The translations under genes and the position numbers were made by a program. A DNA stretch of 64,000 bases from Endothia cerciana (lineage: Eukaryota; Ascomycota; Sordariomycetes; Diaporthales; Cryphonectriaceae), in NCBI GenBank assembly GCA_026119935.1, contig JALRMH010000029.1, forward strand, positions 372,001 to 436,000, read 5' to 3'. The notes under the pieces were generated by a model. The model did not search any database and had not been told where the DNA came from. It saw nothing but the letters and a program-made list of their open reading frames with translations. Each line of letters begins with the position of its first letter. The stretch's first letter is position 1. Positions 32,045 through 43,826 of the stretch are shown here, piece by piece.

Positions 32045-35000
32045 CGCCGTTCAGGCTGGCAGATTGTCTCTGTCTTTCACCTTGCTGTTTGCCGGATACA
32101 AGACACCCCCCGCCCCCCGCCTTGTCGACATTAGAAAAAGGCCCCAGTATTAGCGGAGAAACGGGGACGGGCGCCCAGTACCGTGGTAAAGTTTTTTTCT
32201 CTTTCTTTCTCTTGAGAATCACGGACTCGGGGCGAGCCGATGGGACAGCGGCAAAGGGGTCCACCAGAATGGTCGATCGATCTCAATGCTTGGACTCCTG
32301 GGTCGTCTGTGCGTATCCCGTCGTTCCCACTCGGTCCTCCTACTGCCTACCTATGGACTATGGTATGCATGAGTCTCCCTCTCCCCCCCCTCCCCCCCCC
32401 AACACCAAGGCTGGGGGATCCCTCACGATGCAGACGCAGATGACACGCGAGGACCAGCACATCAAAGGAGAGGGCACGAACAAGGAAAGGGGAGAAAGGA
32501 AAAAAAAAAAACCATCAAAAAATACGGGGAGAGCCCTGCCAACGCATGACCTACATTGCAGATTGACCGGCCGGATCGAGACACAGGCAATCGCGCAAAA
32601 GAGGATCCTGCAGTGCAGAGACAGGAGAGGGAGAGGGAGGGGGGCCAGAGAGAGGGAGAGCGAGAGAGAGAGAGAGGGAGAGAGAGGGGCCCCCCCCTTC
32701 GGCCGGGTTGCCGACCTTGGGGAAGCGCTGCACGACGAGAGTGGGAGGATGTGCCCATGCCCAGGCTGCCCATGGCACCAATGCCCAATTACTGTAACAC
32801 ATACCCATGCGCTCTGGGAACTCTGAGGGGAGGGGCCCGCTACTGTGCACATAGTACGATGCGCTGCTGCACTGCACCAGGGAGGGTCCATCTCGAGGTG
32901 CTGCCAGAATGCCTTGCAAGCTGGCCGATGCGAGCCAATCAAGCAGCGACGCCGCGAGAATGAGACGCTATGCCACACAGTACCGTGGGGTGGGATGGGT
33001 CATGAGGGTCTGCCTACCTGCTTTCGATCGCGGCGGGACGGTACCTTCTGGATACCTTTTCGGCCAACTTCCTGGATATGCAACTAAACGGCTTGTCCTC
33101 GGGTAGCCTTTCCACAATCATCAAAGGCCCGGAGGCTCCAACGGGCTCATCAGTCTGGGCGGGCGGTCAGTTTCCTTAGGTGGTAAACCGACGAGGTTGG
33201 GCGAGGGTTGCTACAGCATACGATGCGCACATCGATGCCATTTTCATCCACCCGGAGCAGCGACATCGTCCTTGGCGGCGGGCACAAGAAGGACCTCCTC
33301 CTGATGCCAACTTCACACTGCATTCTCCACTGGCCCTGTCTGGTCTGAACCGGGCCAACGCGGGATCAGTCAGTCGTCAAGCCCTCGCCGTCCGGCCTGG
33401 GCTCCAGCGGAGAACCACGGCAGATACCGGCATACTATCTCGGCTCAGGCCCGTCTGCCAGGTGTCTGCTGACGACGGACAGCAAACAACGACGTCGTCC
33501 GTCGCGATGCTACCTCAAACACTACCCTATCTCGGCTGCATCGCCGATGCCCATCCGTCGTGTCGCACCTCGTACCGACGGACGACACCACCAGTCTCGT
33601 TCCATACGACACACATGCGACCGGCTTCCCACGTCCATCGTGACTCGCGCGGCGTGGGGGGGCGGGTCGGGTTCTCTTTCTCGATGCCCGATGCCCTCCT
33701 CTGTCTTCCTCCCCCGGTGCTGAGAGGTCTCCCGACCGGCCGGAGGGAGGTGTCCAAGAAATCGCCACGTCCGACCCGGGCGGTCGAGATGCCGGCCATA
33801 TACCGTGTTTCTTCCAGGTAGCTCGTCGCACGCGACTCATTCATCAGGGCTGTAGAGCTGCTCACCGCCAGTCATCGACCTGTGCCAGTCACACCTCCCT
33901 GGTCACGGATCTGCAGACTCTCTTACGGTCCGCCTCGAACCAGCTGTGAAGGGATCGGACCACCCCTCCCCTCCTCCCCTCCTCCCTTGAAGGCATCGCT
34001 GGTAGGCGCCCCCCCCTCCCCCAAAGAAAAACCTACTACTCACCTGTAACGCAACAGTCACGATCGCGCAATCTATCGCCGGAGTCGTCAGCGACGTCCG
34101 AGTGAGGGAAGACTGCAGGCCTGTCGTGCCAAGTCCCCACCACTCTCCCCGGCACTTATGACTATGTAACATCTGGCGCTCGCAGGCGTGGCAAGCATGG
34201 GTCACGAAACCCCGTCTGGCTGGCGCTCAATGTCGTCACCAGGTGGATATTGCTGGAGTCTGTGGTCGTAGGTGTCGGTGGGATGGACAATCGTGGTTTG
34301 CTTTTCGGGCAGCCGAACCGAACAGTACGGCATGCGGAAGAAAATGCGGTTCGCCCATGCTCTCTTCCCCTCCACTCGCTGTCTTGTGTCTCTCTCCCCC
34401 TCTCCCCCCCCCCCCCCACCCCCACCTCTCTCCCTTCACTCTCACTCTTTTCCTGTGTAGCCCGTCTCAGAAAAAAAGTCTCCGGCGGACCTCCTCTCCG
34501 TGCATGCATATCTCATCTGCCTCTACTGTGGTCCCTTCGTGCAGCTGGGATCCACAGCGTACATATGTGCCATGTTGCAGCGTTCAGAAACCACTGCTAT
34601 ATACTGAGTACATAGGGCGGAGGGGTGGTCTGGCCGGAGATGTCTCCGCCGGGACGCATAAGCTCACGACAGAGGCGCAGAAGCGACTTTCTTACTGCGG
34701 TTTCCGCGTGGTCGCCCTCAACATTTTCTTCTTCTTCTTTTTCTTGTCTCCGCTTCTCCTGTCGTGGTATTCCTGCTTCCTTGCCCCATGCGCATTGGGA
34801 ATGATCTGCCTCGAACGACGCACAGGGGCGGAGACTTCCCGAGGAGCCCACCCGCCCACCACCCCGCTGCGCAGCAACGACCTAGGGCCGCTCGCTGTGG
34901 ATTTTCCAGAAAAAAGAAAAAAAAAAGAAAGAAAAAAAAAACGTTTGCTGGCGCCTTGGCTGGTGAATAAATCTGCAACCCCTCGTCGCCCCCAGCCCGG

Positions 35001-35213
35001 TTCCGAGACGACGTGTGGGTGGGGAGGAAAGGTGGTGAGATCCGGAGAGGAGGACGATGGGCCGGCTGTGGGGACGGGACGCAGGACGACAAGACAGCTC
35101 ATCCACGACGGCCGCCCGCCCGCCGCCGAGACCTGTCGTTGTTGGGACTGACGCGCCTGAGTCAATGATGCTGTGTGTCCTGACACCCTGACCGGGAACT
35201 CTTCCTGTTGTAG

Positions 35214-35254
<41 letters not shown>

Positions 35255-35257
35255 TGT
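35214..35257. repeat. (TG)n microsatellite
   Basis: About twenty TG units with one TTTG interruption near each end. Confidence 0.95.
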
Positions 35258-36466
35258 CAGCCAGCGCCTGCGCCTCACCGCTGGCACCCAATGTCTCGTG
35301 CAGGCGAATAAGAGTAAATCATGGCTGGTGGTTCGCCTGCTCCCTGTCCGCCTCGCATGGTTTTACCGAACCCAGCGCGCCGGATTCGTGGCGTCTTACC
35401 TACATGCGGTGGACGATGCAACTGCTCATACTTTACCACACACCCCCCCCCCCTTTTCCTTCCCACAGGGTAGTTCGACCTGCAGCCTTATTTTTTGTTG
35501 CCCTGCCCGGCCGTGCTCACCGCAGCCCAATCTGTACCGGCAGGTTAAGGGGGGGAGAGGGGGGGGGGGTGGACCGTGACCCCATCCACGGACAGCCTCA
35601 CGAGGTCACGAGGAGGGTGTGTTTCACAGCTCGGCCCACGGGGTGCTTGGGTCGCACGTATTTCTTGCATTAGCAACGGGGTATAGCGTTAGATTACATG
35701 TCTATTTTATCCCTCCGGTATGGCATTCATACATGCAGAAAGATGGACCGGTCGACGAGACGTTGGGCTCGGCTGCATGCCTGCCCGCCCGCCCGCCCAT
35801 CTATCTACTACTAGCCCGCGAGGAATACCACACACCACCTAACATTCACCCACCCACACACTTTTAATACAACACCCTCCTCACCCGCCCTCACCCTCAC
35901 ACTCACCGCCAGACCCTCAGGCCACAAGAGAGGTGTATCCCCTTTTAGCCTCCCGCCGAACTATCGCTAGCACCCAACCTTGGCTCTCTGGCTTTGCAGT
36001 AGGGTCTCGTGTTGCAGCATGTCAAACCCTCCCCCTGTCTCCCCCTCCCCCCCTCTCTCTCCCTCCCCCTCCCTAGTGTAGGGTATCCTTGTGACGTCCG
36101 CGCTGCTCCCATGCATCTGAGATACACATCTAGATCTGGAACTGCCTCTTGATGCCAAAGGTTGCCAAGCGCCCGGGATTAGAGGCTGGTAACAAATTGT
36201 TTTGTAGCCCCAGCAGACAACCGCCACCGCTGCCCCGGTGGGGGGGCAGGGGGGAGGGGGACGGACTTTTGGGGGATCCCAGGGCTGCTCTATGCTTGTG
36301 TCTGGTCTAACACCACACCTGGGACCGCTCCGCCAGCCCTGGGGAGACGCGAGGCTGAATCATCCTGAACCTCCGGGGGTCCCGCTCGTCCGGCCTGGAT
36401 GGTCCCAACGGCCTCCGGATCCGATGCAATCAATCAATACCTACACCGATCGGGTCCGGGCCCCGT

Positions 36467-38419
36467 TCAGTCCTTATTCCCGCCTCCCTCTCCTCCGGCA
36501 CCGTCGTCCTCCTCCCCCGGGGGCTGCCTCAGCCCCACGACGACCTTCTCCCCCCTCCCCTCCCGCTCCCTGGTGACCTCGTACCGCCCGCCCAGCACCA
36601 GGTCCTTGGCCACCAGCTCCCTGGTCCGGCCCAGGCTCTCGATGGCGGCGATGCGCTCGTTGGTCGCCTCGAGGTGCTCCCTGAACCCCGGCTGGCCGCA
36701 GATCTCGCGGAAGGCCCGGTGCATGGGCACGCTGGAGGCGCGCATCCGGGCGGCGGACGTGATGGTGAAGAGGTTCATGCGGTCCAGCTCGCGGACGAAG
36801 TCGGCGCGGGTCTGGATCTGCTGCGCGACGTGCATCGGGAACGAGGGGAGGCGGTGGCCCGCGGCCGGGTCGTAGCTCTCGGGCGGGGCCGGGAGGGCCG
36901 GGTGGGTGAGCCTCGGGGGGTCTGAGGACTCGAGGTCCACGAGGGCGAGGGCTAGGACCATCGCTGCGGCCTGGGTGGGGGGGGAGGGGGGAGGCGCCGG
37001 GAGTCAGCAAAGTGTTTCTTCCTCTTCACCTTTCAACCCTTCTCCTCTCCTGTCCTGGGCCATTTTGGGTGGGGGGTTGGGGACAAAGTTCCCCCCCCCC
37101 CCAACCCCTTCTCCCAGCCCTCCAGGTGAGGTGAGTCGCGATGATGGGTCTTGACCTACCGCCCACTTCTGTTGGTCCATGACGTCGTCGTCCATCTCCT
37201 CGCCCAGGATCCAGCACTGGTTCAGGAAGTACGTCTTCTCCACCTCCTTGATCGCCTCGCACGTCTCGAGCATGTCCCGGCTCTTGGCCACCCGGTTCAG
37301 GAACGAGAGGCGGCCCCCGACGCGGTCGTAGACCTGGGCCGCGACGCCCTCGGGCAGGACCTCGCCGAAGTAGCGCGCGCGGTACCGCCTGAGGGCGGCG
37401 GTGGCGGCGGACCGGGGCAGGTCCGACACGCTGGTGACCTCCAACCGCGTGGCGAGCAGCTTCAGGCGCTCGTAGACCCAGTAGTCGTCGCTGTTGAAGA
37501 CCATGGTCACCAGGTTGGACGCGGCCCACTGCTCGGCGCGCTGCTGCAGCAGCTCGATGAGGTCGCGGCCGTCCTCGTCGTCGCGGACCAGGTGCATCTG
37601 GTTGACGATCATGACCAGGGGCCGGCCCACCCGGGCGCGCCGCCGCAGCGCGACCTTCTCCAGCTTGTTCAGGGCGCGCTCGATGTCCAGCAGGGCGGTG
37701 GTGTCCCGGGGGCCCTTCTCGCTGAAGTAGCCGCCGATGTAGTCCTCGTGGAACTCGTAGTCGAGCGCCTTGCCCAGGCGGATGCGGAAGATCTCCAGGT
37801 CCGAGTGCGCCTCGAACATGGCCACGCCCTCCCCGTCGATCTTGCGCATCGCCTCGATCAGCATGCTGGACTTGCCCGTGCCCTTCTCCCCGAGGAGGAG
37901 GTGGTAGTGGCCCTTCTCCAGGCCGGCGACGATGCCGTCGACCTTGGCCTGCTCGGGCCGCTCGACCCAGTGGTCCTCGTCCTCCTCGCCCTCCTCGGCG
38001 CGCCGCCTCTCCCTCTTGGTGTAGATGCCCTTGCCCATGGCCGCGAGGTCCAGGACGGGGTCGCCCGGCTCGAAGGCGTTGGCCATCTTCCTGAGCTGCA
38101 GGATCTTGTAGAGCCGGTGGTACGCGTAGGCGGCGGACGCGAAGCCGACGGCCAGCACGAGCACCGAGGCCAGGGAGGTCGCGGCGGACTCGAGCATCTT
38201 GTACGCGAGGCGGGGCTCGGACCCGCCGCGGGCATCATCGTGCGCGTCCCGGCGCAGGGGGCGGGAGGCCGAGAAGGGCCTCGACCGCCATGGTGATGGT
38301 GATAATGATGATGATGATGATGGGCAGCGGCGCGATAATGGGAATCCCGGTCCAGCCTGTAATGCGCGCGGCTGCAGCTGCTTCAGGGCGGCCCCCGGGA
38401 GGCGCAGCCGGGCTGCCAT
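36467..38419 (-). CDS. Mitochondrial-type AAA/Orc1-like ATPase
   Basis: Exon 1 is 38419-37160 and exon 2 is 36970-36467, with a 189-nt intron (GTAGGT donor, ACCCAG acceptor) joining ...QQKWA to AAAMVLALA in phase 0; 587 residues. The N-terminus is a basic, Ser/Arg-rich presequence with RPFSASRP near residue 50, typical of mitochondrial import. A hydrophobic segment (about 85-105) could be a membrane anchor. The P-loop is GEKGTGKS at about 177-184. The hydrophobic strand RPLVMIVNQMHLV looks like Walker B but has Asn where Asp is usual. The C-terminal region (RTREL...GGRYEV) matches a conserved tail that I recall in fungal relatives. The frame is open upstream to 38698, but the chosen Met gives the better targeting signal. 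Likely a membrane-bound mitochondrial ATPase; substrate unknown. Confidence 0.85.
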
Positions 38420-38461
38420 GGCTGGCTGGCTGGCTGGCTGGCTGGGTGGCTGGGTGGCTGG
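38420..38461. repeat. (TGGC)n tandem repeat abutting the start codon
   Basis: Imperfect GGCT/GGGTGGCT units lie immediately upstream of the ATPase start codon (GCCA units on the coding strand). Translated in frame they would give Gln-Pro-Ala-Ser repeats if an upstream start were used. Confidence 0.85.
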
Positions 38462-39487
38462 GCTCGTACAAGTACTGACTGTGTCGTCGGGGCTGCAGGG
38501 TGATGTCTTCGGGGTCCGCCAATCAGGGCTGCAGTGAGAAGTGAAACAGAAACGATGACACGGGACCTGGGCAAAAGTGACCGGCAAAAGAACGGGATGG
38601 AAATGAGCGACGCTAAAAAGAAAGAAAAGAAGAAAAAAAAGGGGGGGGGGGAGAAAGGACGAAACGATCGAGCGGGTGGGAATGAAGAGGGGAGACAACC
38701 TTTCTGAAGTCTCGCCGCAGAAGGGTGGAGGACAAAGTGAGGGAGAAAAGGATATATGGATGAAGATGGAGATGGGGGATGGTTGGGATGAGGCGAGATG
38801 AGATTGATGAGGTCCCCCCCATCCCCCCCCCCCGAGATTGCGTCAACGTGTACAAACAAGCACAGGGGCTCCACGCGACCCTCAAGCTGCTGCTGTCATC
38901 CCTCAAACCTAGCGAGATCCAATCTCGAAAGTGGAATCGCCTCCCGAGTGCCCAGCCCCAACATTGTCTGCTTCTGGTCCGGGCCGGGGAGGCATGGTCC
39001 CTGGAACCTGATCAGGGACAGATTTCCACTTGTGGTGCTACTCGTCGAAGAACCTTGATCAGATACAGCAGAGTAGAGCGAAGAGCCAAGACGCCGGGAC
39101 GGAGGATCGTCATCCCTGATCCCGCCGAGTGGGAGTTGGTCTGTGCTGTGTGCCCTTGAGCCAGATGTCGACGACATCAGACGGCCCATGAGAGCGAGGG
39201 GCCTTGAGTATACTAATTATCTGGTGCTGGGGCTCACATGCTGCACCTTGCGAGAGGTTGCCAGATGGCCTCCCCCAAGCAGCACCTGGACGATGTGGCC
39301 ATGTGTGTTAGAGTCATCAAACTTGACTCGAGGGGATGGGAGGGGGCCATCCTCGCCTCGCCGTGGCTGTTTCACGTCAAAGGTTTCATCATCAGGTCCT
39401 GCAAACGTATCCTGCAGCCAGACACCACACAGGTGACAGATGGGGGAAAACCCGAGGACCTGCATCCCCCTCTGTAAGTATGTGTCA
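38462..39487. other. Intergenic region, ATPase promoter side
   Basis: Holds the likely promoter of the ATPase and the 3' flank of the GMC relic. It has a G run near 38641-38650, a C run near 38823-38833 and no supported gene. Confidence 0.45.
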
Positions 39488-40821
39488 CTACCCAGTCTGC
39501 AGGATCCCCGCCGCCCTGACCGCGATCGCATACACCAGGCCCATCGCGTGCTGCCCGGGGCTGCTCGGTATCACGCTCGCGTCGACGACCCTCACGCTCG
39601 CCGTGCCGTACACCTTCAGGTCCCCGTCCACGACCCCGCCCTGCCCGCGCGGCATCATCACGCGCCCGCCCGTGGGGTGGCTCCCGCTGCCGAGGCCCGT
39701 GAAGGCCTCGGCCTGGAATTCCTCGAAGGACAGGCTCCCGGGCACGCTGAACTCCGCCCCGCTGGCGCCGAGGGCCCCGGCCGACACCACGGTTGTCGCG
39801 TAGTACCGGAGCGCCTTGGCGAGGAGCCACAGGTCGAAGGCGGTCCCGTTGACCCGGGCGCCGTTGAGGTTGGGGTTGATGGCGGGCTGCTGCTGCTGCT
39901 GCTGCGCCGCCGCGGCGGGCCCCGCGGCGTGGACGGAGCCGCTGCTGAGGGGGTGCAGGACGATAGCCCGTCACGAAGCCCAGGAACCAGCCGAATCCTA
40001 TCAGGGGCTGGTCGGCCGCCCACAGCGCGCGCAGCATGGCGAGGCTCGCGTTCGACGCGCCTGTCGGGGCCACCTGCTCGGGGGCGTTGAAGAGCAGGTC
40101 GCTCGCGAAGGCGTAGTCCTCCGCGGACAGGAACCGGCCCGGCTGCGCGTAGTCCTGGAAGTCCTGTATGTACTGGGCGCCGGTCAGGTTGAGCGGCGTG
40201 TTGAAGCTGAAGGCCCCGGCGTACGTGAGGTGGTCCTGGAAACCGCTGCCGACGGCGGGCAGGTCGACGACGGCGGGGGCGCCCAGGGCGGAGAGGACGG
40301 CTGGGTCGCCCGCGCCGGACACCTCGAGAAGCGGCGGGCTCTGGATCGAACCGGCCGAGAGGACGACGTTGCTACTGTTGAGGATGGCAGGCCACCCCGT
40401 CGACGGGTCGATGTACTCCACAGCGCTGGCGACCGCAAGCCCGTCTGGGGACTTGTCCCCGGACCACAGAATCCGCGTGGCGGTGGTGTTGGTGTATACG
40501 ACCAGGTTGGACCTGCCCTCGACATTTGTGTACGCCGAGGCGGAATACGACCGCGTATACGAGCTCGCATTCACCGCAGGCGGCCCATACCTCGCGCCTG
40601 TCGTGTCTCCGCCGTCGGCGTCCAACGAGCTTCGGCACGCCGAGCGCCTCGAGCGAGGGGACGACGTAGTCCTCGTACAGGGTAAAGACGCTGCGCGCCA
40701 TACTCCCCGCGGCCGGGCCGGAGAAGCCGTGACACGCCCCGTCATACGTCAGGCCCTCCTCCTCGAGGGCCGTGGGTGGCAGGAGGCCTCGCGTGAACTG
40801 ATGAGAAACGACGCGGTCTTG
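39488..40821 (-). pseudogene. GMC oxidoreductase, truncated and frameshifted
   Basis: Glucose-methanol-choline family flavoenzymes oxidise alcohols or sugars with FAD. Recognisable stretches: LTYDGACHGFSGPAAG and VPSLEALGVP (frame A, about 40800-40620), DADGGDTTGARYGPP through NVVLSAGSIQSPPLLEVSG and GSGFQDHL (frame B, about 40618-39965), and LHPLSSGSVH, AINPN and the C-terminal VVDASVIPSSPGQHAMGLVYAIA (frame C, to 39488). The last two are the GMC signature strands near the flavin and active site. The N-terminal FAD-binding region with the Gly-rich motif is missing; only 300 bp separate this relic from the RTA1 gene and they do not encode it. One-base shifts lie near 40618 and 39965, neither explained by a splice pair. 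A CAG run encodes six Gln near 39890. Confidence 0.8.
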
Positions 40822-41136
40822 GGCAGGCCCTGGGTTTAGTGCCCCTGGACCTTAAGCTTATAGCGGACAGTAGCATATTCTGCAGCACCGCAACCAGGGG
40901 TGATGGTACCAAATAGGGGATCAAGTGCTGCCCATACTCGGGGTGTCAGCAGCTAGCATGCATGCACCACGCGCGTCGGCGGCGCGTGCTTCACTGGAGA
41001 CAGAGTGCTGCCGATCCTAGCATGCTCGCCTTGCATACGTCTGCACCACGATCTTCGTATGACACCTGGCTCAAGGGTTCAGGGGTTTGACTGGGTATGT
41101 TGAAATTGTCTATGGCATGTATCATGACTCTATGGA
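40822..41136. other. Short spacer between GMC relic and RTA1 gene
   Basis: 315 bp containing the 3' flank of the RTA1 gene. No trace of the missing GMC N-terminal domain was found here on the minus strand. Confidence 0.5.
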
Positions 41137-42292
41137 TTATCCCGTCTTGTGCTCGCTGCTCGTGGAAGCCTCTGGGTCTTCTTGTGCATAGGTTGTATCC
41201 CGGTGACCTGTGAACACCATCCCTGGGTGCCCGACCATAAGGCAGGAGACCGCGGTTATCACCATTCTGCTCAAGCCAATCTAGGTTAGCATCACATCCA
41301 CACAGGGCTTGGTTGTCTGCCGAGCAGATAAAGGAGCACTCACACTCCCTCCAACCCGATGAACAAGCCTTGATCGCCCAGGATGGGATTAGACCGCTTG
41401 TATCCGTCGCGGAGCTCCGCGACACGATACGCGCAGCGGGCGAGGATGAGCAGGGTCGCGGCGCCGAGGAAGCCGAAGAAGACCTCCACGCGCATCCCGG
41501 ACCTCAGATACGTCCTCTTGTGGGCCGCCCACTCGGCGGTCCTGGTGTACCGGACCAGCCAGTCGGCGAAGATGCCGCTGAAGATCACCATGGAGGCGAC
41601 CTGGAGCGCGAGCCCCGTGAGGCTGATGTTGACGCCTGCGGGGCTCGAGCCCGACGAGGTCGTGGTCATCGCCCCGCCCGCGGCCTGCAGGACCAGGCAG
41701 ATGATGTCGCTGGGGATGAAAGCTAGGTATAGGAAACGAGGCGGGACGCGCGACGCGGAGGGGGCGAGGTGTTGGATCCTGGGGGCCCAATGGTCAGCAA
41801 GACTGCTCTAAGGCCCGGGGGGCAGGTCTCTCGCACACTTACACCTTCGCGAGGGTGATGTATATGGCGGCCGAGTAAAACACTGGGGCAAGGGTGATGC
41901 AGACTGTTTTCCATCGTCAGCTGGCGGGTTCACACCGGGGTTGGCGGTCGGCGTGCCATATGGGAAGGCCGGCAGGACGCCAGCTTACTGATCTGTATCA
42001 TGAAGCCCGTAAAGTTGAAGGGATTATACCACATCATGATCCTGCCGGCATATCCCAGGATGGCATCGACGGCTCCCAGAATCATGAGAGCCATGAATGA
42101 CCAGGTCCTCCACCGTATACCAAGGTAGAGATGTATGCATGCCGACAACGCAAACAGGACCGGAAATACGATGTTGGCGGCGAGGTTGGGTCGGTAGCCA
42201 TAGACGCTGTACTCGAGAGGACAGATGGCGAGGGTGCAATTCCCATCAGGCCCGAAGGTTACGATGTACGGAGGTAGGCCTGGTTGCGCCAT
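41137..42292 (-). CDS. RTA1-domain membrane protein
   Basis: Four exons: 42292-41989, 41903-41843, 41778-41344 and 41266-41137, with introns of 85, 64 and 77 nt (donors GTAAGC, GTAAGT, GTGAGT; acceptors ACAG, CCAG, GCAG). All junctions keep the frame and give 309 residues. RTA1 proteins are seven-helix fungal membrane proteins linked to lipid translocation and resistance to toxic compounds such as 7-aminocholesterol. Family marks include YGYRPNLAANIVF near the first helix, LGYAGRIMMWYNPF after helix 3, LAPVFYSAAIYITLAKV across the second splice, SDIICLVLQAAGGAM, and FIGLEGV before the last helix. The last exon completes the final helix (VMVITAVSCLMVGHPG) and a short polar tail. The exact role of this member is unknown. 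Confidence 0.92.
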
Positions 42293-43281
42293 GGTGCGGA
42301 ATGTCGCTGAAGCTGTAATTATCTGGTAGCAAACAGCGTGATTATAATCGACCGAATAATGACTGGTGTCGAGGAGCTACTCCAGTTTTCTATCATTGGA
42401 GCATATGTATGTGTATATATTCTTCTCTGGACACGTAGGGCACCATCGGCTGTGCGCTGACGTGTTGACGACAACGACAAATTGCGAGGTGTCGTCCATC
42501 GTTCCGGCTCCGGCGGATCGATTTACGCCGTCCCAAGGTGGGCCCCGTTTCATTGTCCATAGATGTAGGCTACAGTAGCGCAGGCTAGGAGGAGCACGGC
42601 TGTGGCTTGAGGCTGATCCTTTGTTTCGCAGCCGCACTCGCACTCGCATGCGCATGCGCATGCACTACCTAAGGCTTACGTCGCTAGCTGGAACCGTCGC
42701 ACCTGGGACAAGGTCCCTCCGCCCGGCCGTCTTCTGCTTGACGCAATATACCGTATTCTTTGGCTAGCACCGATAATTAATTAGTCTAAACAGGGTTTCT
42801 AGATATCAATTCTTCAGCATTGCCTCCTTTTGAATATTATCTTGGCCCAAGCCAGCATACGTGCTTGTCATGCCCCGGTGAGCTTCGTTGACCGCGATGC
42901 CTTTTACCCTACGTCTGCATGTTTCGCACCAACGCCAACCAAATGCCATTGTGCTCTAATTTAGAATTATTCTACCTAGTATGTCATGTTTCATTTAGTG
43001 TTCGGCATTTGATGAGTTCCTACAGCAAACACTATCGCCTGAGGATCCAACAACTCGCGCAGCCTTCATGACAACCTCGAGAGAGACTCAGTCACCAGCG
43101 GTCCACGCAAGCCAAGTCAAGGCAAGTGGTAAGCCTCTACTTGACCTGCACCTATTTTTGCTCACTTGCTTGTCTTGTGGCACTTCGGCCGCTTGTTCGC
43201 TTGATTCACTTGCTTACGTCACGCTGTCTGCCACGTTGTCTTTCCCGATCAGGAAGATGTGAAGTGTTTTTGGTGTTGTTG
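42293..43281. other. Intergenic region, RTA1 promoter side
   Basis: Upstream DNA of the RTA1 gene followed by AT-richer sequence up to the hAT relic. A GCATGC/CGCACTCGCACTCG simple stretch lies near 42630-42665. No supported gene. Confidence 0.45.
42414..42420 (-). promoter_or_regulatory. Possible TATA box of the RTA1 gene
   Basis: A TATATA stretch on the minus strand about 125 bp upstream of the RTA1 start codon, in an otherwise GC-balanced promoter. Confidence 0.35.
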
Positions 43282-43826
43282 CTACTCTGCAAAGCCTTTT
43301 CGCCTCATCTCCGCCGCCGGGCCAGCCAGAAAGCCGCTTCTCAGCCAATATTTCGGGCATAACAGCAACTCGATGGTTGCCCCCTTCATTCGTCCTCTCT
43401 GTGAAGACATCGTGAGTTTCCCTTGACTAAAGACCCTCTCGCATTCAGAGGACATCGCGGGAATAGACAAGACGTCAAAAGCCATCTGCGACAAGGCGGG
43501 AAAGTCAGCTTTGCGATCTGCCCACCAATGAAGAGGGCCAAAGGCATCGGCATCCTCGTCGTCTGGAAAGTCGAGCTCGAGTTGAAGATATTTACCGAGT
43601 TCAGACCGGGCCGGGGGTGGTTTTGGCTTTGGCTGTGCTCTGAACGATGTCCTCCACTGCTTCTCCTGCCGTTTCGGTTGCTGTGGCTGTTGTAGGGCTG
43701 GTGCAGATACCTGTGAAGGAACTGATTCTCTCTGTGCCCAGTATTTCTCATAGAAGGCCCTGAACTCCTTCTCGACCTCTTTAGCAATAGCAACCCACAG
43801 CAGTACTGCTTCTACCGTGAGCTACC
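43282..43826 (-). mobile_element. hAT transposase C-terminal relic
   Basis: One open frame of about 180 codons, ending at 43282, carries the hAT dimerisation region: MAFDVLSIPAMSSECERVFS followed by GRMKGATIELLLCPKYWLRSG. This Ala-Met-Ser-Ser-Glu-Cys-Glu-Arg-Val-Phe-Ser motif is diagnostic of hAT (class II cut-and-paste) transposases. Just upstream is LGKYLQLELDFPDDEDADAF and a Gln/Pro-rich linker. The frame is cut by a stop near 43826 and the sequence beyond is AT-rich; the DDE and zinc-finger parts are not visible. It is therefore a tail fragment. No terminal inverted repeats were identified. Confidence 0.85.

Larger units (their letters stand above)
30886..36466. other. Gene-poor, simple-sequence-rich region
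   Basis: About 5.6 kb with no supported gene. It contains C/G runs (31307-31317, 34404-34417), a CTC repeat, AG-rich DNA at about 32617-32690, a TG repeat and many A- or T-rich tracts. The longest frame, 213 codons on the plus strand at 33180-33821, has no domain and a composition typical of chance frames in GC-rich DNA. Confidence 0.4.

Noticed and set aside
33180..33821. Plus-strand frame of 213 codons in the gene desert
   Set aside because: No signal peptide, domain or splice context, and overlapping frames of similar length exist on the other strand.
37151..38296. Plus-strand open frame of 381 codons opposite the AAA ATPase
   Set aside because: Composition (Leu/Val/Asp/His) reflects the GC-rich codon bias of the ATPase on the other strand; no domain.
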